Positions 7,882 to 17,829 of a DNA stretch of 64,000 nucleotides are shown here, piece after piece. Position 1 is the first letter of the stretch. Every line of letters starts with the position of its first letter. The notes below the pieces were generated by a model, which saw nothing but the letters and a program-made list of their open reading frames with translations, did not search any database and was not told the origin of the DNA. Both the position numbers and the translations under genes were made by a program. Origin of the DNA: Corynebacterium afermentans subsp. afermentans (GTDB taxonomy: Bacteria > Actinomycetota > Actinomycetes > Mycobacteriales > Mycobacteriaceae); NCBI RefSeq assembly GCF_030408355.1, contig NZ_CP046606.1:868001-932000 (forward strand), given 5' to 3'.

Positions 7882-8934
7882 TTATCGACGGTGGCGTCCG
7901 CCCCGCCGACGCTTCCTATTTTTCCTCCTGAGCTGGACTTTCTCCACCTCGGTGAGGTAGCCGTCCCGGGTGTTTTGCGCCGCAACTGCCGTCGGCTCCG
8001 GTCGCTTCGGCGCCTCGGTGTCATCAGGCTCGTCCACGCGGCCGAACATCTCCGTCGGCGCGGCAATGTCCTCGGGGCGCGCGCCACCGCCGAGCGAGAC
8101 GTAACGGGCGGTGTGCTTCGGCTTGACCGCATCGGCCGGGTCGGTAGCGAAGTCGCGCTCCACGGTGACGGCCCAGCCGCCGCCGGGAAATTCGATCAGC
8201 TGCCACGGCTCCGGGCGGCGCTGCGGTGCAGTACTCAAGGCGGGGATGTTCTCAATGCCCTCGTCCGGGGCGCCGGCGTCGAGGGCCGCCATGCCGCCCA
8301 GGACAACCGCGCGCGCCCACAGCCCGCCGTTGGGAAAGCCCGCCAACCACTCCAGCACGGCCTCACCGTCGGGCCCGGCAATAGCGCCGAGGACGCGGCC
8401 GTCGAGGGTGGCCAGCGGGGTGCCGTCGGTAGGCAAAAGCCCCACGAACCACTGGCCGGGGGAGCGGGCCGCAAGCTCATCGGCTGAGAACTCGCCGACG
8501 GAAGTGTCGATGACCAGCATGTCTCCCGGCAGTAGCACCGCAGCTTCCTCGGGTGCGTTGTTGCGCGGCACCGCGAGCTGCGGCTCCGGCAGCACCACGT
8601 GCACCTCGAAACGCCCCGTGTCTTCATTCAGGCTGACCGCGGCCACCGTTGCGGGCTGCAGAAACGACGAGTGGACGCGCTCCACCTCATCGAAGTGGGC
8701 GCGCCACTCGGGCGCGACCTCGCCGAGCACAGGACCAGGCAGCTCGCCGCCGCTGCGACGGCGCACGCGCCACGAGCGGTTCAGCGGGTTCGCCTCCAAC
8801 ACCACGTCGACGTACGTGGTGCCCCTGCGGCCCGCGAAATCGGAGAAGAGGGCGGCCTGCGAGACGTGGTCCACCGGGACTTCCACGCCGGCACCCCACG
8901 TGGACGGGGCGAGAGAGTACTGCTTGGCTGCCAT
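7882..8934 (-). CDS. Conserved hypothetical protein with basic C-terminal tail
   Basis: 350 residues, family not recognised. No signal peptide or membrane segment is visible. The N-terminal half contains predicted beta-rich stretches (GTTYVDVVLEANPLNRSWRVRRR, RFEVHVVLPEPQLAVP) and the middle is Gly/Ala-rich. The end is a strongly basic tail (RRKNRKRRRGGRHRR) that could bind nucleic acid. The stop codon lies inside a copy of the recurring word CGTCGATAAGC. It is followed by the cupin gene on the same strand 50 bp away; upstream is the DUF808 gene in the same direction, 21 bp away. Confidence 0.6.
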   Translation of the reverse strand: MAAKQYSLAPSTWGAGVEVPVDHVSQAALFSDFAGRRGTTYVDVVLEANPLNRSWRVRRRSGGELPGPVLGEVAPEWRAHFDEVERVHSSFLQPATVAAVSLNEDTGRFEVHVVLPEPQLAVPRNNAPEEAAVLLPGDMLVIDTSVGEFSADELAARSPGQWFVGLLPTDGTPLATLDGRVLGAIAGPDGEAVLEWLAGFPNGGLWARAVVLGGMAALDAGAPDEGIENIPALSTAPQRRPEPWQLIEFPGGGWAVTVERDFATDPADAVKPKHTARYVSLGGGARPEDIAAPTEMFGRVDEPDDTEAPKRPEPTAVAAQNTRDGYLTEVEKVQLRRKNRKRRRGGRHRR

Positions 8935-8955
8935 GGGGCGAATTGTAGGCAGGCG

Positions 8956-9864
8956 TTAGCGCAACTTCTTCACCAGCTGCACCACGCCCAGCACAATGAA
9001 ACCGACGATTAGGCCCGCCACCAGGGACACGCCGGTGTCCACCAGCCAGCCCAGCGCGCCGCCGCCGACGGCCTCCTGACCCTTGGCGATGACGTCGTGC
9101 GGCCAGTGCCAGCCGAAGATTTCGTCGAAGCCGCGGATGAGCAGGTGGCCGCCCACCCACAGCATTGCCACGGTGCCGATGATGCCGATGGCGTTGAGCA
9201 CGTACGGCATGCCCTTGACCAGCGCGCGGCCGGTGTTTTCGGCGTTGCCGCGCTTGATCATGCCGTGGCCGATGTCGTCGATCTTGACCAGCAGCGCCAC
9301 AGCGCCGTAGACGGCGATGGTGATGAAGATCGCCACCGCGACCAGCACGGCGGCTTCCATCCACACCGACTGATCCTTGACCTCATCGAGGGAGATGAAC
9401 ATGATCTCCGTGGACAAGATCAGGTCCGTGCGGATAGCGCTGTTGACCAGCGTGTCTTCGTCCTGGTCGGACTTGTTGGCCGCCTTCTCGGCTTCCTCGT
9501 CGTCGTTGGAGGACAGCTTGTGGGCGATCTTTTCCGCACCCTCGAACGCGAGGTAGGTGCCGCCGAGCATGAGAATCGGGGTCAGCGCCCACGGCGCGAA
9601 CGCGTTGAGCAGCAGCGCGACCGGCAAAATGAAGACCAGCTTGTTGCGCAGCGAGCCCTTGGTGATGCGCCAGATCATCGGCAGCTCACGCGCCGGTGTG
9701 ACCCCGTCGACGTACTGCGGGGTCACCGCGGCGTCGTCGATGACCACGCCGGCGGCCTTGGAAGATGTCTTTGCGGTCATGCCCGCGACGTCATCGACGC
9801 TCGCGGCGGCTTGGCGCGCGATCAAGGCGACGTCATCGAGCAGGGCGAGTAGGCCACCGGCCAT
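8956..9864 (-). CDS. DUF808 (YedI-like) inner membrane protein
   Basis: 302 residues beginning MAGGLLALLDDVALIARQAAASVDDVAGMT, the hallmark N-terminus of the DUF808 family, followed by several membrane segments (VFILPVALLLNAFAPWALTPILMLGG, VLVAVAIFITIAVYGAVALLV, VLNAIGIIGTVAMLWVGG and a C-terminal helix). The start at 9864 was chosen because homology begins there and GAGGAG lies upstream; the frame continues to 9951 but that part is not conserved-looking. The function of DUF808 is unknown; a transporter-like role is often assumed. The upstream region is shared with the divergent TPP riboswitch. Confidence 0.85.
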   Translation of the reverse strand: MAGGLLALLDDVALIARQAAASVDDVAGMTAKTSSKAAGVVIDDAAVTPQYVDGVTPARELPMIWRITKGSLRNKLVFILPVALLLNAFAPWALTPILMLGGTYLAFEGAEKIAHKLSSNDDEEAEKAANKSDQDEDTLVNSAIRTDLILSTEIMFISLDEVKDQSVWMEAAVLVAVAIFITIAVYGAVALLVKIDDIGHGMIKRGNAENTGRALVKGMPYVLNAIGIIGTVAMLWVGGHLLIRGFDEIFGWHWPHDVIAKGQEAVGGGALGWLVDTGVSLVAGLIVGFIVLGVVQLVKKLR

Positions 9865-9961
9865 GTGGGGGTTCTCCTCGGGAAGTCGGGGGCGGGGGAC
9901 CAGACCAGCATACGGTGCATTTTCCCGATGAGGTAGCATCATCTGACGCAACTGCTTTACA

Positions 9962-10055
9962 CACGGGTGCTACCGCGGAAAATGCGGTGGCTGAGATGCC
10001 GAAGCGCTTCGGCGAACCGTTGAACCTGATCCGGGTAATGCCGGCGATAGGAAGG
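9962..10055 (+). promoter_or_regulatory. TPP riboswitch (THI element)
   Basis: The leader contains the diagnostic conserved strings of a thiamine pyrophosphate aptamer. CGGGTGC is in the first stem, GGCTGAGATGCC lies at about 9989-10000, and ACCTGATCCGGGTAATGCC lies at about 10024-10042, followed by GGCGATAGGAAGGA. The end of the aptamer is next to the Shine-Dalgarno GGAAGGAAG of ykoE at 10067. TPP binding would therefore most plausibly mask translation initiation, since no terminator hairpin with a T-run is visible between aptamer and gene. Confidence 0.93.
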
Positions 10056-10066
10056 AAGATTCGCAC

Positions 10067-10684
10067 ATGACTGCGCCTGCAAACTCTGCCGCACCAAAGA
10101 ACAACTCCTGGCGCGTGGTGGACATTGTCACCGCCGCCGTCCTCGGCGTGGCCTGCGGCCTGCTGTTCTGGGTGTGGAACAGCATCGGTGATGCGGGGTT
10201 TAAGGCGCTCGACGCCCTGACCCCGGGCCTCGGTGGTCTGGTCACCGGCATTTGGTTCACCGGCGGTGTGCTTGGCGGCCTGATCATCCGGAAGCCGGGT
10301 GCCGCGGTGTTCGTCGAGGTTGTCGCCGCATCCGTTTCCGCGGTACTTGGCAGCCAGTGGGGCATTGAGACGCTTTACTCGGGTCTGGCCCAGGGCTTCG
10401 GCGCCGAGCTGATCTTCCTGATCTTTGCTTACCGCCGCTTTGGCCTGTCCACGGCGGTGCTCTCCGGTATCGGCGCTGGTATCGGCGCGTTCATCCTGGA
10501 GCTGTTCCTCACGCCGAACCTGGCGATGAGCCTGCAGTTCAACCTCATCTACCTGGCCTGCCTGATCATTTCCGGTGCGGTCCTCGCGGGCGTGGTGGCC
10601 TACTACCTGGTCAAGGCGCTGGTGAAGACTGGGGCGCTGGACCGCTTCGGCGCTGGCCGCGAGCGCTTCAACACAGCCGCGTAA
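10067..10684 (+). CDS. ykoE: YkoE, substrate-binding S component of a thiamine-precursor ECF transporter
   Basis: 205 residues with about five to six membrane helices (VDIVTAAVLGVACGLLFWVWN, GLVTGIWFTGGVLGGLIIRKPGAA, GSQWGIETLYSGLAQGFGAELIF, and two C-terminal helices). This is the pattern of YkoE S components. YkoE proteins are assigned to uptake of hydroxymethylpyrimidine or thiamine from their regular association with TPP riboswitches. Here the riboswitch directly precedes the gene and the ATPase and T component follow without gaps, forming ykoEDC. The membrane-embedded S unit binds substrate and toppling is driven by the ATPase pair. Confidence 0.9.
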   Translation: MTAPANSAAPKNNSWRVVDIVTAAVLGVACGLLFWVWNSIGDAGFKALDALTPGLGGLVTGIWFTGGVLGGLIIRKPGAAVFVEVVAASVSAVLGSQWGIETLYSGLAQGFGAELIFLIFAYRRFGLSTAVLSGIGAGIGAFILELFLTPNLAMSLQFNLIYLACLIISGAVLAGVVAYYLVKALVKTGALDRFGAGRERFNTAA

Positions 10685-12031
10685 ATGTCGCTGGCTATCT
10701 CGGCGCGGGGGCTTTTCTACCAGCACGCGACGCGCCCGCAGCCCGCGTTTCGCCACGTCGACCTCGACATCGCGCGAGGGGAGCGGGTGCTCATCACCGG
10801 CGATTCGGGCTCGGGTAAGTCAACGTTGCTTGCGGTGATTGCCAAGCTTATCGACGACTCCGAGGACGGCAGCCGCACCGGCACCTTGCACGTGGACGGG
10901 ACCGTCGGCATGGTGCTGCAGGACCCGGAGGCGCAGACGATCCTGTCGCGGGTGGGCGACGACGTCGCCTTCGGCGCCGAGAACCTCGGCGTACCCCGCG
11001 AGGAAATCTGGCCGCGTGTACAGCGCGCCCTCGACGCCGTGGGCCTCGACATCCCCCTGGACCACCACACCGCGCACTTATCCGGCGGGCAGAAGCAGCG
11101 TCTGGCTTTGGCGGGCGTGATCGCGATGGGGGCGGACATCCTCATCCTGGACGAGCCCACCGCGAACCTGGACCCGCACGGGCGCGACGAGGTCATCGCC
11201 GCGGTGGACCGCGTCTGCAAGCGCACCGGCGCCACCTTGATCGTGGTGGAGCACCGCCCGAAGCACTGGGCGCACGTAGTTCAGACCTACTACCGCCTGG
11301 ACCAGACGGGCCTTTCCCGCATCAGCGCCGACGAGCTGCCGGACGCCCCGGCCCTGCCGCCGGCGAAGAAGGTGCCACGGGGAGTGCCTGCGGCCGTCGC
11401 AACGCAGGAGGTGCTTACGCGTTTCGGTCCGCCGCGCACCATGCACGCGCCGGAGGGGTATTCCACCGTGATTACCGGCGAGAACGGCTCCGGCAAGACC
11501 ACGCTGGTGCAAGTGTTGGCGGGCTTGACCCCGCCTGAAAAGGGCGAGGTCGAGTACTCGGAGACGATCCGGCAGGGGCTGGCCTCCCCGTCGATTACAT
11601 GGTCGTCGAAGGATCTGGCCAGCCGCATAGGGTATGTGTTCCAGGAACCGGAGCACCAGTTCGTCACCGCCACCGTGCGCGAGGAGATGGCGCTGTCCGG
11701 CGCGCCGCAGGAGCGTATCGACGACCTCCTGCACCGCCTGCGCCTGGGGCACCTGGTGGACGCGAACCCGTTCACCCTCTCCGGCGGCGAGAAGCGGCGC
11801 CTGTCGGTGGCCACCGCGCTGGTCAACGCCCCGAGGCTGCTGATCCTGGACGAGCCCACGTTCGGCCAGGACGACCGCACCTTCGTCGAGCTCGTCGGGC
11901 TGATCCGCGAGCTGACGGAGCAGGGCGTGACCGTCATGTCCATCACCCACGACGAGGCGTTCATCGCCTCGCTGGGCGACCACGTCGAGCGCGTCCTCGC
12001 ACGCTCGGACGCTGAAGGAGATGGCCGATGA
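10685..12031 (+). CDS. ykoD: YkoD, double ECF ATPase
   Basis: 448 residues containing two complete nucleotide-binding domains. NBD1 has GDSGSGKST, LSGGQKQRLALAG and ILDEPTANLD; NBD2 has GENGSGKTT, LSGGEKRRLSVA and ILDEPTFGQD. Both ATP sites look competent, unlike the second double ATPase of this window (57971-59131). The start codon follows the ykoE stop directly and the stop overlaps the ykoC start, so translation is coupled. It energises the YkoE/YkoC membrane complex. Confidence 0.93.
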   Translation: MSLAISARGLFYQHATRPQPAFRHVDLDIARGERVLITGDSGSGKSTLLAVIAKLIDDSEDGSRTGTLHVDGTVGMVLQDPEAQTILSRVGDDVAFGAENLGVPREEIWPRVQRALDAVGLDIPLDHHTAHLSGGQKQRLALAGVIAMGADILILDEPTANLDPHGRDEVIAAVDRVCKRTGATLIVVEHRPKHWAHVVQTYYRLDQTGLSRISADELPDAPALPPAKKVPRGVPAAVATQEVLTRFGPPRTMHAPEGYSTVITGENGSGKTTLVQVLAGLTPPEKGEVEYSETIRQGLASPSITWSSKDLASRIGYVFQEPEHQFVTATVREEMALSGAPQERIDDLLHRLRLGHLVDANPFTLSGGEKRRLSVATALVNAPRLLILDEPTFGQDDRTFVELVGLIRELTEQGVTVMSITHDEAFIASLGDHVERVLARSDAEGDGR

Positions 12032-12789
12032 ACCTACTGCGCGGTATCAACCCTGTCACCCGCATCCTCGGCCTAATACTTCTGACCACGCCGCTGATGT
12101 TCACCATCGACTGGGTCTCCGCCACCTTCGTGCTCGCGTTCACGCTGCTCATGGTGCCTGTGTGCGGGCTGGGCTACGGCCGCTTCTTCAAACGTGCGCT
12201 GCCGATCCTGCTCATCGCGCCGCTGGCGGGCATCCCCATGGCGCTCTACGGCCAGGCAGGCGGGGACACCTACCTCGAGTGGGGGCTTGTGCACGTCACC
12301 GAGCTGTCGGTGTCGTTGGCGTGGGCGGTGATCCTGCGCGTGCTCGCGATCGCGCTGCCGGTGGTGCTGCTGTCTGCGGACGTGGACCCCACCGACCTGG
12401 GCGACGGGCTCGCGCAAGTGCTGCACCTGCCGGAACGCTTCGTCATCGGCACCGTCGCGGCACTTCGCATGCTCACGCTGCTGCGCGACGACCTCGACGC
12501 CATGCGCCGCTCCCGCCGCGCCCGCGGCATTGCCGACCAGGGCAAAATCAAGTACTGGTTCTCGCTGTCGTTCGGCCTGCTGGTGATGTCGCTGCGCCGC
12601 GCCGGCAAGCTCGCCACCGCCATGGAAGCGCGCGGCTTCGGCGGGCCGAACAAGCGCTCCTGGGCGCGCGAATCCAAGCTGCACTCCCGCGACTGGGCGG
12701 TCATGGCCGCCGGCCTCGCCGTCGCGCTCGCCGCGCTCGCGCTTGCGTGGGCGACCGGCTACCTTCGCCCGGTGTGGGCGGTGCGATGA
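12028..12789 (+). CDS. ykoC: YkoC, ECF transporter T component (transmembrane coupling protein)
   Basis: 253 residues. The N-terminal helices (ITRILGLILLTTPLMFTIDW, TFVLAFTLLMVPVCGLGYG) are followed by the coupling region typical of EcfT proteins, with Ala-Arg-Gly-type motifs (RRARGIADQ and ATAMEARGFGGP) that contact the ATPase. The start overlaps the ykoD stop by 4 nt (ATGA) and its stop overlaps the start of the next gene in the same way. It links YkoE to YkoD. Confidence 0.9.
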   Translation: MNLLRGINPVTRILGLILLTTPLMFTIDWVSATFVLAFTLLMVPVCGLGYGRFFKRALPILLIAPLAGIPMALYGQAGGDTYLEWGLVHVTELSVSLAWAVILRVLAIALPVVLLSADVDPTDLGDGLAQVLHLPERFVIGTVAALRMLTLLRDDLDAMRRSRRARGIADQGKIKYWFSLSFGLLVMSLRRAGKLATAMEARGFGGPNKRSWARESKLHSRDWAVMAAGLAVALAALALAWATGYLRPVWAVR

Positions 12790-13253
12790 CGTACACCCTG
12801 CTTATCGACGGCCCCTCGGGCTCCGGCAAAACCACCCTCGCCAACCAAATCGGGGCCGCCCTCGGCATCCGGGTGGTGCACCTGGACGATTTCTACCCAG
12901 GCTGGGGCGGGCTGGCCGAGGGCGCCCGGATGGTCGCCGACGACGTCCTCGACCCGGTGACGCCCGGGTTCTGGCGCTGGGACTGGGAGCAGGATAGACG
13001 TGCAGAATGGGTGCCGTTGGTGCCCGGCGCGGACCTCGTGGTGGAGGGGGTGGGGGCGGTGACGGAGGCGTCGATAAGCAAGGCGAAAGCGCGCGGGGAC
13101 GTGGACACGCTGAGGGTGACCGCGGCCGATGCGACGCGAAAAGCCCGGGCCCTCAAGCGGGACCCGGGCTACGCGCCTTGGTGGGACATGTGGGCCGAGC
13201 AGGAAAAACTCCTGCCCGTACTCCCCGTGGACGTGGAGGTTAGGAGGGTGTGA
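12786..13253 (+). CDS. P-loop NTPase, uridine kinase-like
   Basis: 155 residues with a Walker A motif GPSGSGKTT at residues 9-17, an acidic substrate loop (VVHLDDFYPGWGG) and DLVVEGVGAV in the position of the kinase Walker B strand. This resembles small uridine/nucleoside kinase-like proteins. The ATG overlaps the ykoC stop codon, so it is the fourth cistron behind the TPP riboswitch. That position suggests, without proof, phosphorylation of a thiamine precursor after uptake. A DDFYPGW loop is frequent in actinobacterial ATP-binding proteins of unknown function, so a housekeeping role is equally possible. The 3' end overlaps the convergent oppF remnant by 14 bp. Confidence 0.7.
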   Translation: MTYTLLIDGPSGSGKTTLANQIGAALGIRVVHLDDFYPGWGGLAEGARMVADDVLDPVTPGFWRWDWEQDRRAEWVPLVPGADLVVEGVGAVTEASISKAKARGDVDTLRVTAADATRKARALKRDPGYAPWWDMWAEQEKLLPVLPVDVEVRRV

Positions 13254-13865
13254 CCTCCTCCGGCTTGTACACCGTACGCTCGCGCGCACGCTCCGCGTCC
13301 GGATCGGGGATCGGAATCGCAGACAACAACGCCTTGGTGTAGGGGTGCTGCGGGTTGTCGAAGACGTCGTCGGTGTCGCCGAACTCCACAAAGTCGCCCT
13401 TGTACATCACCGCCACGCGGTCCGACAGGTAGCGCACCACCGACAGGTCGTGGGCGACAAACAGGTAGGACAGGCCCAGCTTGCGCTTGAGCGAATCCAG
13501 CAGGTTGATCACGCCCGCCTGGATGGACACGTCGAGGGCGGAAACCGGCTCATCCAGCACGATCACGGACGGGTTGGTGGCAAGAGCGCGGGCCAGGCCG
13601 ATGCGCTGGCGCTGGCCACCGGAAAAGTGCCCGGGGAAACGGTCGATCTGCTTCGCGTCTAGACCCACGGTGCGCATCAGCTCGGAGATGCGGGCGTCGT
13701 TGTCGCCCTCGTAGCCGAGGGCGACCAGCGGCTCCTGGATGATTTCCTTGACCGTCATGCGCGGGTTGAGCGAGCTCATCGGGTCCTGGAAGACCATCTG
13801 GATGTTCTTTCGCGCCTCGCGTCGTTGCGCGGAGTTCATCTGCGCTGCATCCTGGGAGAACGGGT
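13240..13865 (-). pseudogene. Truncated peptide ABC transporter ATPase (3' part of oppF/dppF)
   Basis: The open part (ATG at 13839) encodes 199 residues starting MNSAQRREARKNIQMVFQDP. It keeps the Q-loop (FQDPMSSLNPR), signature (FSGGQRQRIGLARAL), Walker B (VIVLDEPVSALD), H-loop (VAHDLS) and the oligopeptide-transporter tail (DNPQHPYTKALLSAIPIPD). The Walker A P-loop and the roughly 80 residues before it are missing. The same frame can be followed upstream for about eight more codons (HPFSQDAAQ) before it merges with the oppA remnant. Without a P-loop it cannot bind ATP normally. It is the 3' side of a large internal deletion of an opp operon. Confidence 0.85.
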
Positions 13866-14159
13866 GTGCAGGTTCATGTTCGCGTGGAACATATTCTGCT
13901 GCTCGGCGATTTCGGTGATCGCGAGCGTGAGTTCGCCGCCGTCCTGGATCTGGTCGCGCTCGAGCGGGTTGTAGTCGCCCGCGGCGTTGACTTCGAGCTT
14001 CTCGCCGTTGTCGCCAGAGTTCTTAGACTTGGTGTTCGCGGTGTCTTGGCCGCCACCTGCGGTTGTGCCCTCGGTGTTTCCGTCCGAGGAGCAGGAGGCG
14101 AGGACGAGGGAGATGGAGGAGAGGCCGGCGAGAGCCGCGACGCGGAGGCGTTTGCTCAT
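13836..14159 (-). pseudogene. Truncated peptide-binding lipoprotein (5' part of oppA/dppA)
   Basis: 107 residues. A lipoprotein signal peptide with lipobox VLASC (Cys23) is followed by a low-complexity linker and the start of a family-5 peptide-binding domain (GGELTLAITEIAEQQNMFHANMN). It then breaks off after about 100 residues, where a full protein would have about 500. The last codons (HTRSPRMQRR) are already sequence from the oppF region read in another frame. The stop overlaps the ATG of the oppF fragment. oppB, oppC and oppD are absent. The promoter region and a GlxR-like site remain upstream, so a short lipoprotein may still be made. Confidence 0.85.
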
Positions 14160-14480
14160 GGTCAGTTCCTTTCATAGGTCGTCCGTTCGCAGTGTGCTTT
14201 GCGACGGTTGCCCAAGGCGGGCAATGGTGCCGGTAGATTCCGGCGGCCCCTGCACACGACACCGTTTTGGTAAACACGACGTGAATCAGGTTGAACACAA
14301 CCTACCGCACGTGTCACCTAGTTCACATTGCTTTGGCAAAGTATTTTGTGGTTTATGCCCAGTGATTTTTCAGCGAATTTGCATGGAACTGAAAAAAGTG
14401 CACGTCAATCGCGGCATTTGGTCGCTCTTGATATAACTGCCCAGCTATAGAAAAAGTGAATGATATTTGCGCAACGCAAA
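14160..14480. other. AT-rich regulatory region upstream of the opp remnant
   Basis: About 320 bp without a gene. It is clearly richer in A and T than its surroundings, holds a GlxR-like site at 14312-14327, and has the Shine-Dalgarno-like AGGAACTG just before the lipoprotein start at 14159. It was presumably the control region of the former opp operon. I see no RNA gene or additional reading frame with coding character in it. Confidence 0.6.
14312..14327. promoter_or_regulatory. GlxR (CRP-like regulator) binding site
   Basis: TGTCACCTAGTTCACA matches the corynebacterial GlxR consensus TGTGANNTANNTCACA at every defined position except the fourth base. It lies about 150 bp upstream of the truncated oppA gene, a usual location for cAMP-GlxR control of uptake systems. 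Confidence 0.6.
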
Positions 14481-14511
14481 AACCCCACCCGCCGCTGCGG
14501 CGGATGGGGTT
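14481..14511 (-). terminator. Rho-independent terminator of the DUF402 gene
   Basis: AACCCCACCCGCCG pairs with the following CGGCGGATGGGGTT with one mismatch. On the minus strand the stem is followed by a run of five T. It lies 14 bp after the DUF402 stop codon. Confidence 0.75.
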
Positions 14512-14524
14512 AACGGAAGGTGAA

Positions 14525-15061
14525 TTAACCGGCCGGGGTTAGCTCCACATTGTCGGCCCACGTCAGTTCGATGCCTTGGGCGCGCAGCCACTCCATGGCG
14601 TCGTCGCCGTGGCGGGTGATGCCTTCGACGGCGGCCAGCGTGACGTCGATAGCCTTCTCGGCGTCCTCGGCGGTGATGAAGCCCGCAGAGGTGGCGGCGG
14701 CGAGCTCGTCGATGTCGAGAACGTCGATCGGGTTGCCGGTCAGCGACACGAGGTCGACGTACAGGTCGCGGGTGCTCCACACCTCACCGTCGACGTCGAT
14801 GTCGGCGACGTCGAAGTAGAAGTCCTGCTCCCGCCCGGCGCCCTCGCGGAAGTGGAAGATGTTTGCGCGCAGCCCCAGCTCCGGCAGCAACCAACTCTCC
14901 AGGTAGCCGAACTCCGGGTGGTCGGCGCCGCGACCCATGTACAGGCCAAAGTCTGTGATGCGGAACGTGTCCACCTCGCGCAAAAACCCCTTCGGGTCGG
15001 TGTTGATGTTCGCTGCGGTGTCGAACGTCTCCTGCTTCACGGGGTGCAGATCGGCGGCCAT
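14525..15061 (-). CDS. DUF402 protein (FomD-like nucleotide hydrolase family)
   Basis: 178 residues with the DUF402 core: YLESWLLPELGLRANIFHFREG, QDFYFDVADIDVDGEVWSTRDLYVDLV and an acidic stretch DVLDIDELA. The family includes nucleoside diphosphate or CMP-adduct hydrolases such as FomD, using Asp/Glu-bound metal ions; the physiological substrate here is unknown. It starts 3 bp after the stop of the secreted-protein gene, so both share a transcript, and it ends in its own terminator. Confidence 0.8.
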   Translation of the reverse strand: MAADLHPVKQETFDTAANINTDPKGFLREVDTFRITDFGLYMGRGADHPEFGYLESWLLPELGLRANIFHFREGAGREQDFYFDVADIDVDGEVWSTRDLYVDLVSLTGNPIDVLDIDELAAATSAGFITAEDAEKAIDVTLAAVEGITRHGDDAMEWLRAQGIELTWADNVELTPAG

Positions 15062-15064
15062 GGG

Positions 15065-15754
15065 TTACCTCACGTCAATCGATGCGGCGGTCGGTGCGAA
15101 GGGGCAGACCTTGTCGACGGTGCGCACACTCCCGTCAACAACTGCCAGAACCCGCCCAGAGCCCGTGTCCGCGGTCGCGGACACGGTGGCCGGTCCTGTG
15201 GGGTTAATCCCGTTGTTGTCCAACGGCGTTACGCCGGTGCGGAAATTGGCCAGGTTGATCCAGTACACCTTCATGCCGCCCTGCTCCTTCGCGGCCGCCG
15301 GGGTGCCCAGCGCGGTGAAGACGAAGGTGGTTTGGCCGGCCTTCGCGCCCGGGGCGGGGGACTGGGCGGGCCCGGGTACTGCGATCGCGGAGGCGGTGGA
15401 GTGCAGTCCCTCGCCGATGCAGTTGCCGGAGACGGTGGGCCAGTAGAACTGGGTGAACCGTGGGGCGTTCGCAGGCAGTGGCGGGCCGCCGATTTCGTCG
15501 CCACCCGCGTAGAACTGCACCGCGGTGCGCAGCGCGTTGCCCACCTTTTGCGGGACGTGAGGCTGATCTGCGAACGCGTTGACGCGCGCGACAGTCTCGG
15601 GCGTGGGCCGGCCCAGCGGGTCGAGGAATGAGGACTGCGCAGAGGCAGTTTGCTTAGCGACGCCTCCGGTCACCAACAAACCGGCAGCGCACACCGCCGC
15701 AACGACGGTCCTGAAGAGTGAAAGATAGTTGTGCACTTGCGCCACATTAGTCAC
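15065..15754 (-). CDS. Secreted hypothetical protein with one cysteine pair
   Basis: 229 residues. A signal peptide (VVAAVCAAGLLVTGG) has a likely cleavage after TASA at residue 39. The mature part contains FTQFYWPTVSGNCIGEGLHSTASAIAVPGPA and ends with KVCPFAPTAASIDVR. Only two cysteines remain in the mature part (in GNCIG and KVCPF), suggesting a disulfide. It resembles small exported proteins of unknown function of Corynebacterium and relatives. It is transcribed with DUF402 and divergently from typA. Confidence 0.6.
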   Translation of the reverse strand: MTNVAQVHNYLSLFRTVVAAVCAAGLLVTGGVAKQTASAQSSFLDPLGRPTPETVARVNAFADQPHVPQKVGNALRTAVQFYAGGDEIGGPPLPANAPRFTQFYWPTVSGNCIGEGLHSTASAIAVPGPAQSPAPGAKAGQTTFVFTALGTPAAAKEQGGMKVYWINLANFRTGVTPLDNNGINPTGPATVSATADTGSGRVLAVVDGSVRTVDKVCPFAPTAASIDVR

Positions 15755-15901
15755 ATCCGTAACAACGTCAAGCGGAACTGGGATATTACTGTGGGAACCG
15801 TGCGTGCGCCTCGCCGCGGTTTGCTGGCGGGATAATGCGATTCAGTGCAGGCGGGAGTATCGTTTAGGCGTTATTTCCGCCAACGCAAAGGACCTATCTC
15901 T

Positions 15902-17818
<1,917 letters not shown>

Positions 17819-17829
17819 CCTGTTCTTCC

